DNA of 38,119 nt from Candidatus Nealsoniibacteriota bacterium (GTDB taxonomy: Bacteria > Patescibacteriota > Minisyncoccia > Minisyncoccales > RBG-13-42-11). The notes beneath the pieces were generated by a model. That model was not told the DNA's origin and made no database searches. It saw only the letters and a program-made list of their open reading frames with translations. The translations under genes were made by a program, and so were the position numbers. Shown here piece by piece: positions 25,822 to 34,447 of this stretch (its first letter is position 1; the number at the start of each line of letters is the position of its first letter). The stretch lies in NCBI GenBank assembly GCA_019923655.1, contig JAHXGL010000005.1, positions 1 through 38,119 on the forward strand, read 5' to 3'.

Positions 25822-27357
25822 ATGACTAAAGAAGAATTTAAGTTTATAAGACCGGGCAAAGTCCGGGTTAGAATTGCGCCGTCACCAACGGGATTTTTGC
25901 ATATTGGTTCGGCAAGGACAGCTCTTTTTAACTATCTCTTCGCTAAAAAACATCAGGGAAGTTTTATTTTAAGAATTGAAGATACTGATATAGAAAGATC
26001 TTCTCCAGAGTTTGAAAAAGATATTTTAGAGAACCTAAAATGGCTGGGGATACAATGGTCTGAAGGCCCGGATATTGGCGGGGAATACGAACCTTACCGG
26101 CAAAGCGAAAGAAAAAATATTTATACTAAATATCTAAAAAAATTATTAGATGAAAATAACGCTTACTATTGTTTTTGCTCAAAAGAAGAAATAGAAGCCC
26201 AAAAACAATACCAAATGTCAATTGGCGAAATTCCCGGCTATAACGGAAAATGCGCTTCGCTCCTTACTAAAGAAGTAAAAAAATATCTATCTCAAGAGAA
26301 AGAATCGGTAATCAGGATTAGAAATCCTTTACACATTAAAAAAATAGTATTTAATGATTTAATTAGGGGGCGTTTGGAATTTGATACTGGTCTGATGGGG
26401 GATATGATTATTGCTAAAAATTTATTATCTCCTTTGTATAATTTTGCCGTAGTAATTGACGACTTTGAAATGAAAATCACTCATGTAATCAGGGGAGAAG
26501 AACATATTTCCAATACGCCAAAACAGATATTGATTCAGCAAGCCTTAGGCATTCCTAAAGTAGAATACACTCACCTCTCTTTAATTTTAGCGCCGGATAA
26601 AAGCAAATTAAGTAAAAGGCATGGAGCAATTCCTGTTGCTGAATATAGGAAACAGGGCTATTTATCCGAAACATTGGTTAATTTTATCGCTTTTTTGGGA
26701 TGGAACCCTGGGACTGAAAGAGAGATTTTTTCAATGGCTTCCTTAGTTAAAGAATTTTCTTTAACCAAAGTTCAAAAAGCAGGGGCAATTTTTAATGTTA
26801 AAAGATTAGATTATTTAAATGGTTTTTATATCCGCCAGAAATCTATTGATAGATTAACCGAGCTCTGCCTTGCTTATTTTATTGAGGCCGGGCTAATTAT
26901 TAAACAAGACGAGAAATTCAAAATTAAGGAAACTAAAGAAGAAATTTCTTTGGAAACTTTAAAAAAAATTATCTCAATTTATCAAGAAAGATTAAAAAAA
27001 CTATCAGAGATTTCCGAACTGGCTGATTTTTTCTTTAAAGAGAAATTAAACTATGATAAAAACCGGCTAATATGGAAAGAAATGTCAATTCAAGAAGTTA
27101 AAAAGAGCCTCTTGACATCAGAGAAATTATTAGCTAAAATAAAACCGGATAATTGGACTAAAGAGAATATAGAGAGGGTTTTGATGCCGGAAGCTGAAAA
27201 AGCAAAAGACAGGGGAGTGCTTTTATGGCCCTTGAGAGTCGCTTTAACCAATAAACAGGCGTCAGCCAGTCCTTTTGAAATAGCGGAAATTTTAGGGAAA
27301 GACAAGACCATAAAGAGAATAAAACAAAGTTTTGAAAGTTTATGCTTAAAAAATTAA
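25822..27357 (+). CDS. gltX: Glutamyl-tRNA synthetase
   Basis: RIAPSPTGFLHIGSARTALFNYLFAKK, LRIEDTDIERS, HVIRGEEHISNTPKQ, DKSKLSKRHGAIPVAEYR. Confidence 0.95.
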   Translation: MTKEEFKFIRPGKVRVRIAPSPTGFLHIGSARTALFNYLFAKKHQGSFILRIEDTDIERSSPEFEKDILENLKWLGIQWSEGPDIGGEYEPYRQSERKNIYTKYLKKLLDENNAYYCFCSKEEIEAQKQYQMSIGEIPGYNGKCASLLTKEVKKYLSQEKESVIRIRNPLHIKKIVFNDLIRGRLEFDTGLMGDMIIAKNLLSPLYNFAVVIDDFEMKITHVIRGEEHISNTPKQILIQQALGIPKVEYTHLSLILAPDKSKLSKRHGAIPVAEYRKQGYLSETLVNFIAFLGWNPGTEREIFSMASLVKEFSLTKVQKAGAIFNVKRLDYLNGFYIRQKSIDRLTELCLAYFIEAGLIIKQDEKFKIKETKEEISLETLKKIISIYQERLKKLSEISELADFFFKEKLNYDKNRLIWKEMSIQEVKKSLLTSEKLLAKIKPDNWTKENIERVLMPEAEKAKDRGVLLWPLRVALTNKQASASPFEIAEILGKDKTIKRIKQSFESLCLKN

Positions 27358-27725
27358 TAATAATCACAATAATATTTGGATTTTTATTGTCAGGGCTGAG
27401 TATTGCCGAAGCGCCGAAAACATTAGAGGAGGCAAAACAAACCGCAAAAGAAGCAGGAGAAACAGTCCGAGAGGAATTGCCGGGAATTTTAAGAAAAATC
27501 TGGGAAGAGGAGGTCTTGCCTGTTTGGCAAGGAATGTGGGACTGGTTTTATATTAATGTTTGGTCAAGAGTTGAAAATTGGTTTAGGGAAGACGCAAAAC
27601 CAAAAATAGAAGAAAAGAAACCGATTATTGAACAAGAACTTGAAAGAGAAAAGCAAGAAGTAAAACAAGAAATACCAAAAGTTGGCAAATCTCTCTGGGA
27701 AAGATTTAAGGAATTAATAAAATAG
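27342..27725 (+). CDS. Small secreted/membrane hypothetical protein, Lys/Glu-rich
   Basis: Signal-like hydrophobic N-terminus (LIIITIIFGFLLSGLSIAEA) then charged helical region; overlaps the gltX end by 16 nt. Confidence 0.6.
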   Translation: MLKKLIIITIIFGFLLSGLSIAEAPKTLEEAKQTAKEAGETVREELPGILRKIWEEEVLPVWQGMWDWFYINVWSRVENWFREDAKPKIEEKKPIIEQELEREKQEVKQEIPKVGKSLWERFKELIK

Positions 27726-27761
27726 TAGTTCAAAATTAGTAGGGGATAAGGATTTTTTTCC

Positions 27762-27790
27762 TTGACAAGGCTTTTTACCTTGTATATTAT
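27762..27790 (+). promoter_or_regulatory. Strong sigma70-type promoter upstream of the tyrosine recombinase gene
   Basis: TTGACA (27762-27767), 17-nt spacer, TATTAT (27785-27790). The spacer carries the inverted repeat ACAAGG-N7-CCTTGT (27765-27783). Confidence 0.7.
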
Positions 27791-27864
27791 GAATATAGAA
27801 TATTTCGCATAATAACTCTTTAGCGAACTATAATATAGGGCGCAAATTTAACCACTTCCCTACT

Positions 27865-28815
27865 ATGAAAAAAGATTCAAGGCCAATTGTAGAACATACT
27901 AATGATTTTTTGGAATATTTAGATATTGAAAAAGGATTGAGCAATAAAACACAGGAAACTTATCAAAGATTTCTAAAGAAGTTCGTTAGTTGGCTAAAAA
28001 TCAATAATTTGGAGACTCTCGTGCCCCACGAGCTCTCTGAAGACCATATCAGAAAATATAGGGTGTTTTTATCCCAGAGCTTTAATAAAAACACCAAAGA
28101 ACCCATTAAAAGGTCCACCCAGAATTATTACCTTATTACCCTCCGCAATTTTTTAAATTACTTTACCAACCGGGACATTCTCTGTCTTCCGTCGACTAAA
28201 ATAAAACTGCCTAAATCAAAATTTGATGAAAGGATGATTAAGTTTTTGCCGGTTGACCAGATTAAAAAACTTTTAAATGCCCCAAAAACTTCTACTTTGA
28301 CCGGATTAAGAGACCGGGCTATTTTAGAAACTTTGTTTTCAACTGGTCTGCGGGTAGCTGAATTAGCCAACTTAAATAAAGAGCAGATTAAAATTACTCC
28401 TGAAACCAAAGATCTGGAAATTGTTATTATCGGCAAAGGCAATCGGCCCCGACCGGTCTATTTTTCGAAAAGGGCTACCAAATGGGTAGGAAAATATTTA
28501 GAAACTCGTAAAGATAAAGAAAAAGCATTATTCATTAATTACAAGGGCCCAAAATCAGGCCCAAGACGTCTTTCGCCTCGTTCAGTTGAAGATATTGTCA
28601 AAAAATATGCCATTTTAGCTGGCATTCCGACCTTTACTAGTCCCCACACGATTAGACATTCTTTCGCTACCGATCTCTTAATGAAAGGGGTTGATTTAAG
28701 AACTATCCAAGAGTTTTTAGGCCACAAAAATATTTCTACTACCCAAATTTATGCTCATGTTACCTCTAAAAAACTTAAAGATACTCATCGCAAATTCCAT
28801 AGCTTAAACGAATAA
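27865..28815 (+). CDS. XerC/XerD-like tyrosine recombinase
   Basis: STGLRVAELANLNKEQI (Arg I), HTIRHSFATDLLMKGVDLRTIQEFLGHKNISTTQIYAHVT (HxxR...H..Y). Confidence 0.92.
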   Translation: MKKDSRPIVEHTNDFLEYLDIEKGLSNKTQETYQRFLKKFVSWLKINNLETLVPHELSEDHIRKYRVFLSQSFNKNTKEPIKRSTQNYYLITLRNFLNYFTNRDILCLPSTKIKLPKSKFDERMIKFLPVDQIKKLLNAPKTSTLTGLRDRAILETLFSTGLRVAELANLNKEQIKITPETKDLEIVIIGKGNRPRPVYFSKRATKWVGKYLETRKDKEKALFINYKGPKSGPRRLSPRSVEDIVKKYAILAGIPTFTSPHTIRHSFATDLLMKGVDLRTIQEFLGHKNISTTQIYAHVTSKKLKDTHRKFHSLNE

Positions 28816-28817
28816 AA

Positions 28818-28856
28818 TTTATTGTTCCAAATCTGACAAGATTTGGAAAATTTATC
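28818..28856. repeat. Dispersed palindromic repeat TTTATTGTTCCAAATCTGACAAGATTTGGAAAATTTATC
   Basis: Arms TTCCAAATC/GATTTGGAA. Same outer sequence TTTATTGTT..CAAATC..GATTTGGAAAATTTATC as the murL internal unit. Contains the uppS stop codon. Confidence 0.88.
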
Positions 28857-29574
28857 GGCCAAATCTTCGTTGGCGCTGGGCATAATCTTTAACTATCTTT
28901 TCAAACTCCTCTGGACCGAAGTCTGGAAAAAGAGTTTGGCTGAAATAAAGCTGGGAGTAAGCTGTATCCCACATCATAAAACCGGTTGAATTGTGAGGGT
29001 CGTTCTCGCAACCGGTCCTGACAATTAAGTCAACCGGCGGCAAGTCCTTTGTCCAAAGGTTTTCTTTAATTAATTTCTCGGTTATTTTGATTGATTTTTG
29101 TTTAGCAAAATTGGCAATTTTTTGAATACAATTTAGCATTTCGTCCGTTCCATTATAAGCCAGAAGGAATGTCAAAAAGTGCTGGTTATAATCTTTCGTT
29201 CTTTTTATTGCTTTCTCAATTGCTATTTGGGTTTCTTTTGGCAAAACTTCCCGCCAACGTCCCAAAACATTAACCCTTACCTTATTTTTATGAATTCTTT
29301 CGTCGGTAATTATTCTTTTAAATTGGTTGGTATACACTTTGAACAAAAATTTAAGTTCTATTTTGCTTCTTTTCGTTAAATTATCAAAAGAACCGCCCCA
29401 GAAAGTAAAGTAAGGAATTTTTAACTCTATGGCTTTTTCCAAAACCCTTTCAAAATAATTTACCCCCTCTTGATGGCCAATCCAGGGTTTTAATCCCCGT
29501 TTTCTCGCCCAGCGCCGGTTACCATCAGGAATAACGGCGACGTGTTTTGGAATGTTTTTTATTTTATCTGACAT
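28852..29574 (-). CDS. uppS: Isoprenyl (undecaprenyl) diphosphate synthase, cis-prenyltransferase
   Basis: HVAVIPDGNRRWARKRGL, GHQEGVNYFERVLEKA, DLIVRTGCENDPHNSTGFMMWDTAYSQLYF, FGPEEFEKIV. Confidence 0.88.
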   Translation of the reverse strand: MSDKIKNIPKHVAVIPDGNRRWARKRGLKPWIGHQEGVNYFERVLEKAIELKIPYFTFWGGSFDNLTKRSKIELKFLFKVYTNQFKRIITDERIHKNKVRVNVLGRWREVLPKETQIAIEKAIKRTKDYNQHFLTFLLAYNGTDEMLNCIQKIANFAKQKSIKITEKLIKENLWTKDLPPVDLIVRTGCENDPHNSTGFMMWDTAYSQLYFSQTLFPDFGPEEFEKIVKDYAQRQRRFGR

Positions 29575-29578
29575 AAAT

Positions 29579-30508
29579 TTACATTAAAAAATCGCTTTCA
29601 ATTCTGATATTTTTTGGCAAAATCCTTGGAAACTTAAATCCTAAAAAATAAACCATTTTAGTAGCTATCTTCGAAAAAAGAATTTTAGGCAAAAAGAATT
29701 TAGTAGATGCTTTTTGATATTTTAGAAAATCAGGAAAATTTAGTAAAAGTATTTCAGCGGCTATCAATCCCCAAATTACCCCTCCCCCGCTCCAGGGCTT
29801 GGTAAGACCGGCCGCATCGCCGCAAAGGGTAATGGTTGAGTGAGAAGGAATTATCAAACCCTGGGGAACTATTGCTGAATTTATTCTTTCTAAATGAAGA
29901 TTATTTTCCTTTAAAAATTCTTCAAAAAGGAGTTTAGCTTCTTTTTGGCTTTCAATTATTCCATATTCTGTTTCTTTGCCTTGAGGAATTTTCCAGGAAA
30001 ATCCTCCTTTGAATGGCCAAACTTCAACATAATTAGAAAAATTAGCTTCCGAAACAAATCCTTGAATACCTGAACAATGCGTCGGTTCAGGCAAATTTAA
30101 ACTTTTTCTTACCATAGATTTGGCTCCATCGCAACCAATAATTCTATCAAAGGCATTAAGGTCTGACATTGCTATATTACAATTTAATTTGATTTCTGCT
30201 CCTGATTTTTGAGCCAGACCAGCTGTCAATCTGTCAAGTTCAATATGGCTCATCACTAAAAACTTTTTAGAGAACTTAACATTTATCGTTTTTTTGGGAA
30301 AATGAATTAAGACGGATTCTATCTGATTTTGAATTAGAGCATTGGTCTTGGGAATAAACTCTAAAATTCTTTCAGAGAAAAGGCCTGAACAGACTTGCTT
30401 GCCAATTCTTTGTTTTTTTTCAAAAACAATCGCCTTATGACCCCTTTCTGAAAGTTTCCAGGCAAGATATAAACCATTTATTCCCGCCCCGATAATAGCT
30501 ATTTTCAT
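29579..30508 (-). CDS. FAD-dependent geranylgeranyl reductase-family oxidoreductase
   Basis: IAIIGAGINGLYLAWKLSERGHKAIVFEKK (Rossmann), QVCSGLFSERIL, IIGCDGAKSMVRKSL, LCGDAAGLTKPWSGGGVIWGLIAAEILL. Confidence 0.8.
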   Translation of the reverse strand: MKIAIIGAGINGLYLAWKLSERGHKAIVFEKKQRIGKQVCSGLFSERILEFIPKTNALIQNQIESVLIHFPKKTINVKFSKKFLVMSHIELDRLTAGLAQKSGAEIKLNCNIAMSDLNAFDRIIGCDGAKSMVRKSLNLPEPTHCSGIQGFVSEANFSNYVEVWPFKGGFSWKIPQGKETEYGIIESQKEAKLLFEEFLKENNLHLERINSAIVPQGLIIPSHSTITLCGDAAGLTKPWSGGGVIWGLIAAEILLLNFPDFLKYQKASTKFFLPKILFSKIATKMVYFLGFKFPRILPKNIRIESDFLM

Positions 30509-30659
30509 AAAGATGTTCTATTTTGATTGGTTCTTTTTCTTGTTGTTTTGCCGTGATATAGCCCATAGCAAAAGAAAGTAAAGAAATTAAAACAATCCCA
30601 ATGAATAACATTATATCAGCTTGATAATGCTTTACAAATTGTTTAATTTTTGATAGCAT
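30435..30659 (-). CDS. Small single-TM hypothetical protein
   Basis: ADIMLFIGIVLISLLSFAMGYITAKQ TM helix. C-terminus overlaps the GGR-like start out of frame; divergent from rpmA. Confidence 0.5.
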   Translation of the reverse strand: MLSKIKQFVKHYQADIMLFIGIVLISLLSFAMGYITAKQQEKEPIKIEHLYENSYYRGGNKWFISCLETFRKGS

Positions 30660-30668
30660 AACTCTGCG

Positions 30669-30953
30669 ATGGCTAAAACAAAAGCGGCTGGCGCTACTAA
30701 ATTAGGAAGAGATTCTCAACCCAAATACTTGGGAGTAAAACTTTTTGAAGGACAGACTGCCAAGCCGGGCAGTGTTATTATTCGCCAAAGAGGGACTAAA
30801 TTCATTGCCGGGAAAAATGTCAGACGAGGCAGAGATGATACCCTTTACTCGGTCGTTCAGGGAGTAGTTTATTTCAAGACAAAAAAAAAGAAATTATTTG
30901 ATAGTTCTCAAAGAATTGTTAAAATAGTTAATGTTGACTCTCTAACGGGGTAA
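30669..30953 (+). CDS. rpmA: 50S ribosomal protein L27
   Basis: KAAGATKLGRDSQPKYLGVKLFEGQTAKPGSVIIRQRGTKFIAGKNVRRGRDDTLYSVVQGVV. Confidence 0.93.
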   Translation: MAKTKAAGATKLGRDSQPKYLGVKLFEGQTAKPGSVIIRQRGTKFIAGKNVRRGRDDTLYSVVQGVVYFKTKKKKLFDSSQRIVKIVNVDSLTG

Positions 30954-30964
30954 AGCTGTAAAGT

Positions 30965-30989
30965 TTCTAAATTCTTTTGGAATTTAGAA
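30965..30989. repeat. 10-bp perfect hairpin TTCTAAATTC-TTTTG-GAATTTAGAA containing the pyrG stop codon
   Basis: Arms 30965-30974 and 30980-30989; pyrG TAG at 30967-30969 (cta on the + strand). Confidence 0.8.
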
Positions 30990-32685
30990 TACTCTTGATA
31001 AACTCTCTAAATAATGGATGAGGCCTTAATGGCCTTGATTTATATTCCGGATGAAATTGAACCCCGACAAAAAATGGATGAGTTTTAAGTTCAATAATTT
31101 CAACCAGGTTTTTTTCCGGGTTTATTCCGGCCATAGTCAATCCATTAGCTTCCAAATCGCTTCTAAACTCATTATTTAGCTCATAACGGTGGCGATGACG
31201 TTCAGAGACCTCAGAACACCCATAAGCCCTAAAACTAATGGTTTTGTCGGAAATTTTACAGTTATAAGCCCCTAATCGCATTGTTCCTCCGTATTTTTTC
31301 TCCCTTAAAAGGGCTTTTTGTTCCGGCATAACATCAATTACCGGGTGCTTACAACCAGGAAAAAACTCAACCGAATCAGCCTCTTTCAAGCCACAGACAT
31401 TTCTGGCAAACTCAACCACAGCCATTTGCATTCCCAAACAAAGTCCCAAAAATGGGATTTTGCGTTTTCGGCAAAATTCAATCGCTTTTATCTTTCCCTC
31501 CTTTCCCCTGCTCCCAAAACCGCCAGGGACAATCACCCCGTCATATTCTTTTAATTCTCTAAGTTTTTTTAAATTTTTTTCATAATACTCCGCTGATAAC
31601 CAACAAATCTCTGGTTTTCTTTTATGAAACCAGGCAGCGTGTTTTATTGCCTCTATTACTGAAATATATGAATCTTTTAAGACAAATTTACCGGTTTCAA
31701 AATATTTTCCAACAATACCAATTTTTACCACATTAGAGGTTTGTTTTCTTTGTGTTCCCCTTGTGCCTTGTTGACTCTTAACAAGGTTAACGGTTTTTAC
31801 TGTTTTAATTAATTTTTGCCAATCTTGTAAGTCCGGTTTTTTAGATTTTAAATTAAACTTTCTTAAAATCCGCTTGCTTAAATTTTCTTTTTCAAAATTA
31901 ATCGGTATTTCGTAAATGGTTTCAACATCAGGAGCGGAAATAATATCTTTAATATCCACATTGCAAAAACAGGAAATTTTTCTTTTTCTTGGCTCGTCTA
32001 AGGGAATCCTGGAACGGCCCAAGATAATGTCCGGTTGAATACCGGCTTCATTTAAGGTCCTTACTGCATGTTGAATAGGTTTAGTCTTCATTTCGCCAGT
32101 CGTTTCCAGAATCGGCAAATAGCCGACCAACGCAAAAAGGACTTTTTTGGGTTTCTTGGTTTTTATTATTCTGGCGGCTTCAAGAAAAAGCATGTTTTGA
32201 TATTCACCAACTGTTCCGCCAATTTCAATTAAAACAAAATCAGCGGCTAGCCCGTTTTTTTTATCCTGATTTTGAAATGTATTTACTCGCGAAAGGGCCG
32301 CTTTATCAATTCTGTCAAGGACTTCATTGGGAATATCAGGAACAACTTCAACGCATCTTCCTTTATATCCTAAATTTCTTTCCCGGTTAATCACTGCCTG
32401 ATAAACCCGGCCAGTAGTAATGTAGTTGTCGGTTGTTAGATTTTCGTCTAAAAATCTTTCATAATTTCCAATGTCCTGATCGCATTCTGTTCCGTCATTG
32501 GTCACAAAAATTTCCCCGTGTTCAATGGGGTTCATTGTTCCGGCATCAACATTAACATAGGGGTCAATTTTAATTGCGGCTACCTTAAATCCTTTGCTTT
32601 TCAAAATTCGGCCAATAGAAGCCAAAGCCACTCCTTTGCCAATGCCGGACATTACGCCGCCAGCAACAAAAATATATTTAGTCAT
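30967..32685 (-). CDS. pyrG: CTP synthase
   Basis: KYIFVAGGVMSGIGKGVALASIGRILKSKGFKVAAIKIDPY, NPIEHGEIFVTNDGTECDQDIGNYERF, GGFGSRGKEGKI, FLGLCLGMQMAVVEFARN. Start at Thr-preceding Met; the ORF extends to 32694. Confidence 0.94.
   Translation of the reverse strand: MTKYIFVAGGVMSGIGKGVALASIGRILKSKGFKVAAIKIDPYVNVDAGTMNPIEHGEIFVTNDGTECDQDIGNYERFLDENLTTDNYITTGRVYQAVINRERNLGYKGRCVEVVPDIPNEVLDRIDKAALSRVNTFQNQDKKNGLAADFVLIEIGGTVGEYQNMLFLEAARIIKTKKPKKVLFALVGYLPILETTGEMKTKPIQHAVRTLNEAGIQPDIILGRSRIPLDEPRKRKISCFCNVDIKDIISAPDVETIYEIPINFEKENLSKRILRKFNLKSKKPDLQDWQKLIKTVKTVNLVKSQQGTRGTQRKQTSNVVKIGIVGKYFETGKFVLKDSYISVIEAIKHAAWFHKRKPEICWLSAEYYEKNLKKLRELKEYDGVIVPGGFGSRGKEGKIKAIEFCRKRKIPFLGLCLGMQMAVVEFARNVCGLKEADSVEFFPGCKHPVIDVMPEQKALLREKKYGGTMRLGAYNCKISDKTISFRAYGCSEVSERHRHRYELNNEFRSDLEANGLTMAGINPEKNLVEIIELKTHPFFVGVQFHPEYKSRPLRPHPLFREFIKSILNSKRI
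31766..31786. repeat. Palindrome CCTTGTT-GACTCTT-AACAAGG inside pyrG
   Basis: 7-bp perfect arms. CTCTTAACAAGGT is also present at the murL 3' end (about 22103). Confidence 0.75.
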
Positions 32686-33130
32686 TTTTTTCATTTATAA
32701 TAATAACCCTTATTTCTGTTTCTAAATTATGCTTAAAATGAATTTTTATTGGGAATTCGCCGAGCTCTTTAATCGGTTCTGCTAATTTAATCTGGTTCTT
32801 TTCAACCGCAAAGCCAAGCTCTTTTAATTTTTCTGAAATCTTTTGCACGGTAATTGACTCAAAAAGCTGTTCTTCTTCGCCAACTTTGACCGCAATGATA
32901 ACTTCCTGACCGTCAATCATGGTAGCCAATTCCTGGGTCTCTTTTAATTCTTTAGTAATTTGGTTCTTTTCAATCTCTTTTTGTGTTTCCAGCCAAATCA
33001 AAACTTGTTTGTCTGCCAATTTAACCATATTATTAGGAATTAAAAAATTCCTGGCATAACCATTAGCCACATTTTTGATTTCATATTTCTTTCCTAAGTT
33101 TTCAATATCTTGCAAAAGTACAACTCGCAT
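32678..33130 (-). CDS. rplI: 50S ribosomal protein L9
   Basis: MRVVLLQDIENLGKKYEIKNVANGYARNFLIPNNMVKLAD. Confidence 0.92.
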   Translation of the reverse strand: MRVVLLQDIENLGKKYEIKNVANGYARNFLIPNNMVKLADKQVLIWLETQKEIEKNQITKELKETQELATMIDGQEVIIAVKVGEEEQLFESITVQKISEKLKELGFAVEKNQIKLAEPIKELGEFPIKIHFKHNLETEIRVIIINEKND

Positions 33131-33136
33131 AGATTA

Positions 33137-34348
33137 TTATAAGTTTTTTATTATTTCAATTGCTTTATCTAATTGAGGGTCTCTGTTTTTGGTAAAATCC
33201 TCTTGAGTCATTTCAATTTTAATATCCGGCTCAAGGCCTTTGTTGGAAATAAGCTCGCCTTGTGGAGTCAGCCATTGAGCAATAGTTATTCTTAAAGAAT
33301 AGCCCTGTCTTAATTTGGTAAGATCCTGTACAGAGCCTTTGCCGAAAGATGTTTCGCCAATTATTTTTACTCCTCGATTGTCCCGAAGAGCGGCCGCTAA
33401 AATTTCCGAGCCGGAAGCTGTGCCTTGATTTATCAAAACAACTATTGGATACCCTAAAAAACGGGCGTTCCCGATTGCTTTTACTTCTCTTTTCTCCTCG
33501 TTGAAATTTTCAATTAAAATTATATCCCCTCTTTCTAAAAACCATCCGGCAATATCTTTGGTTACCTTTAATATACCCCCTGGGTTATTTCTAAGGTCCA
33601 GAATTATTTTTTGGGCATCGCTATTTAAAATTTCAACAGCTATCTTGGAAAAATCACGATTAGTTTTGGTGCTAAAATGATAAATCTTTAAATAAGCAAT
33701 GCGTCCTTCAAGCATCTCCCATCTCAAAGAAGGAATTTCAATTATTCCCCTAACAATTTCAATTTCTTTAGGGGTCGGCAATTCCCCCCTACGAAGAATA
33801 GATAATCTAACTTTGGTTCCTTTTGGTCCCCTGATAAGATTTACCGCTTCTATAATGCTTAAATTCGCAGTCTTATTCTCGTTTATCTTTATAATTTTAT
33901 CACCTGAGCGAAGACCGGCTTTATAAGCTGGCGTTCCCTTTAAGGGAGCGATTACCCGAAGCTGTCCGTCTCTTATTCCAATTTCCATTCCCACTCCTTC
34001 AAAAACTCCTTCTACGTCTTCAATAAATCTTTTAGTGTTTTCCGGATTTAAAAAAATAGTATAGGGATCTTCTAATTTTTCTATCATTCCGGAAATTGCT
34101 CCATAAAGCATTTCTTGAGGAGTTATCTCTGGAAATTCTCTTTGAATAATCCGCCAAACATCCCAGAATAAAGCAAAATCAATTTCTTTTGGCTTACACG
34201 CTTCTTGATTTGCTGCGTCCTCAATCGGATCTATGTCTTTTTCTTGCATCCCAAAATAAAAACCAAAGCCAAAACCAGCAATGACAAGAATAATCGCTAA
34301 AAAAACTATTGCCAGACCCGGACCTAATTTGGTTAATTTACAAACCAT
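33137..34348 (-). CDS. S41 family C-terminal processing peptidase (CtpA/Prc-like) with PDZ domain
   Basis: YGAISGMIEKLEDPYTIFL, PAYKAGLRSGDKIIKINE, LDLRNNPGG, INQGTASGSEILAAAL, GETSFGKGSVQ. Confidence 0.92.
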   Translation of the reverse strand: MVCKLTKLGPGLAIVFLAIILVIAGFGFGFYFGMQEKDIDPIEDAANQEACKPKEIDFALFWDVWRIIQREFPEITPQEMLYGAISGMIEKLEDPYTIFLNPENTKRFIEDVEGVFEGVGMEIGIRDGQLRVIAPLKGTPAYKAGLRSGDKIIKINENKTANLSIIEAVNLIRGPKGTKVRLSILRRGELPTPKEIEIVRGIIEIPSLRWEMLEGRIAYLKIYHFSTKTNRDFSKIAVEILNSDAQKIILDLRNNPGGILKVTKDIAGWFLERGDIILIENFNEEKREVKAIGNARFLGYPIVVLINQGTASGSEILAAALRDNRGVKIIGETSFGKGSVQDLTKLRQGYSLRITIAQWLTPQGELISNKGLEPDIKIEMTQEDFTKNRDPQLDKAIEIIKNL

Positions 34349-34366
34349 AAAAAAGTATTATCCAAC

Positions 34367-34437
34367 TGCCCCCAGAAGGAATCGAACCCTCGTCAGAAGC
34401 TTAAAAGGCTACTGCTTTACCACTAAGCTATGGGGGC
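34367..34437 (-). tRNA. tRNA-Lys (anticodon UUU), CCA not encoded
   Basis: Reverse complement GCCCCCATAGCTTAGTGGTAAAGCAGTAGCCTTTTAAGCTTCTGACGAGGGTTCGATTCCTTCTGGGGGCA: 7-bp acceptor, CTTTTAA anticodon loop. Confidence 0.88.
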
Positions 34438-34447
34438 GCGATTCCCA

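Noticed and set aside
27865-28815. Tyrosine recombinase as the mobiliser of the palindromic elements or an integrative element
   Set aside because: It looks like a housekeeping XerC/D-type recombinase with no att-like duplications or cargo nearby.
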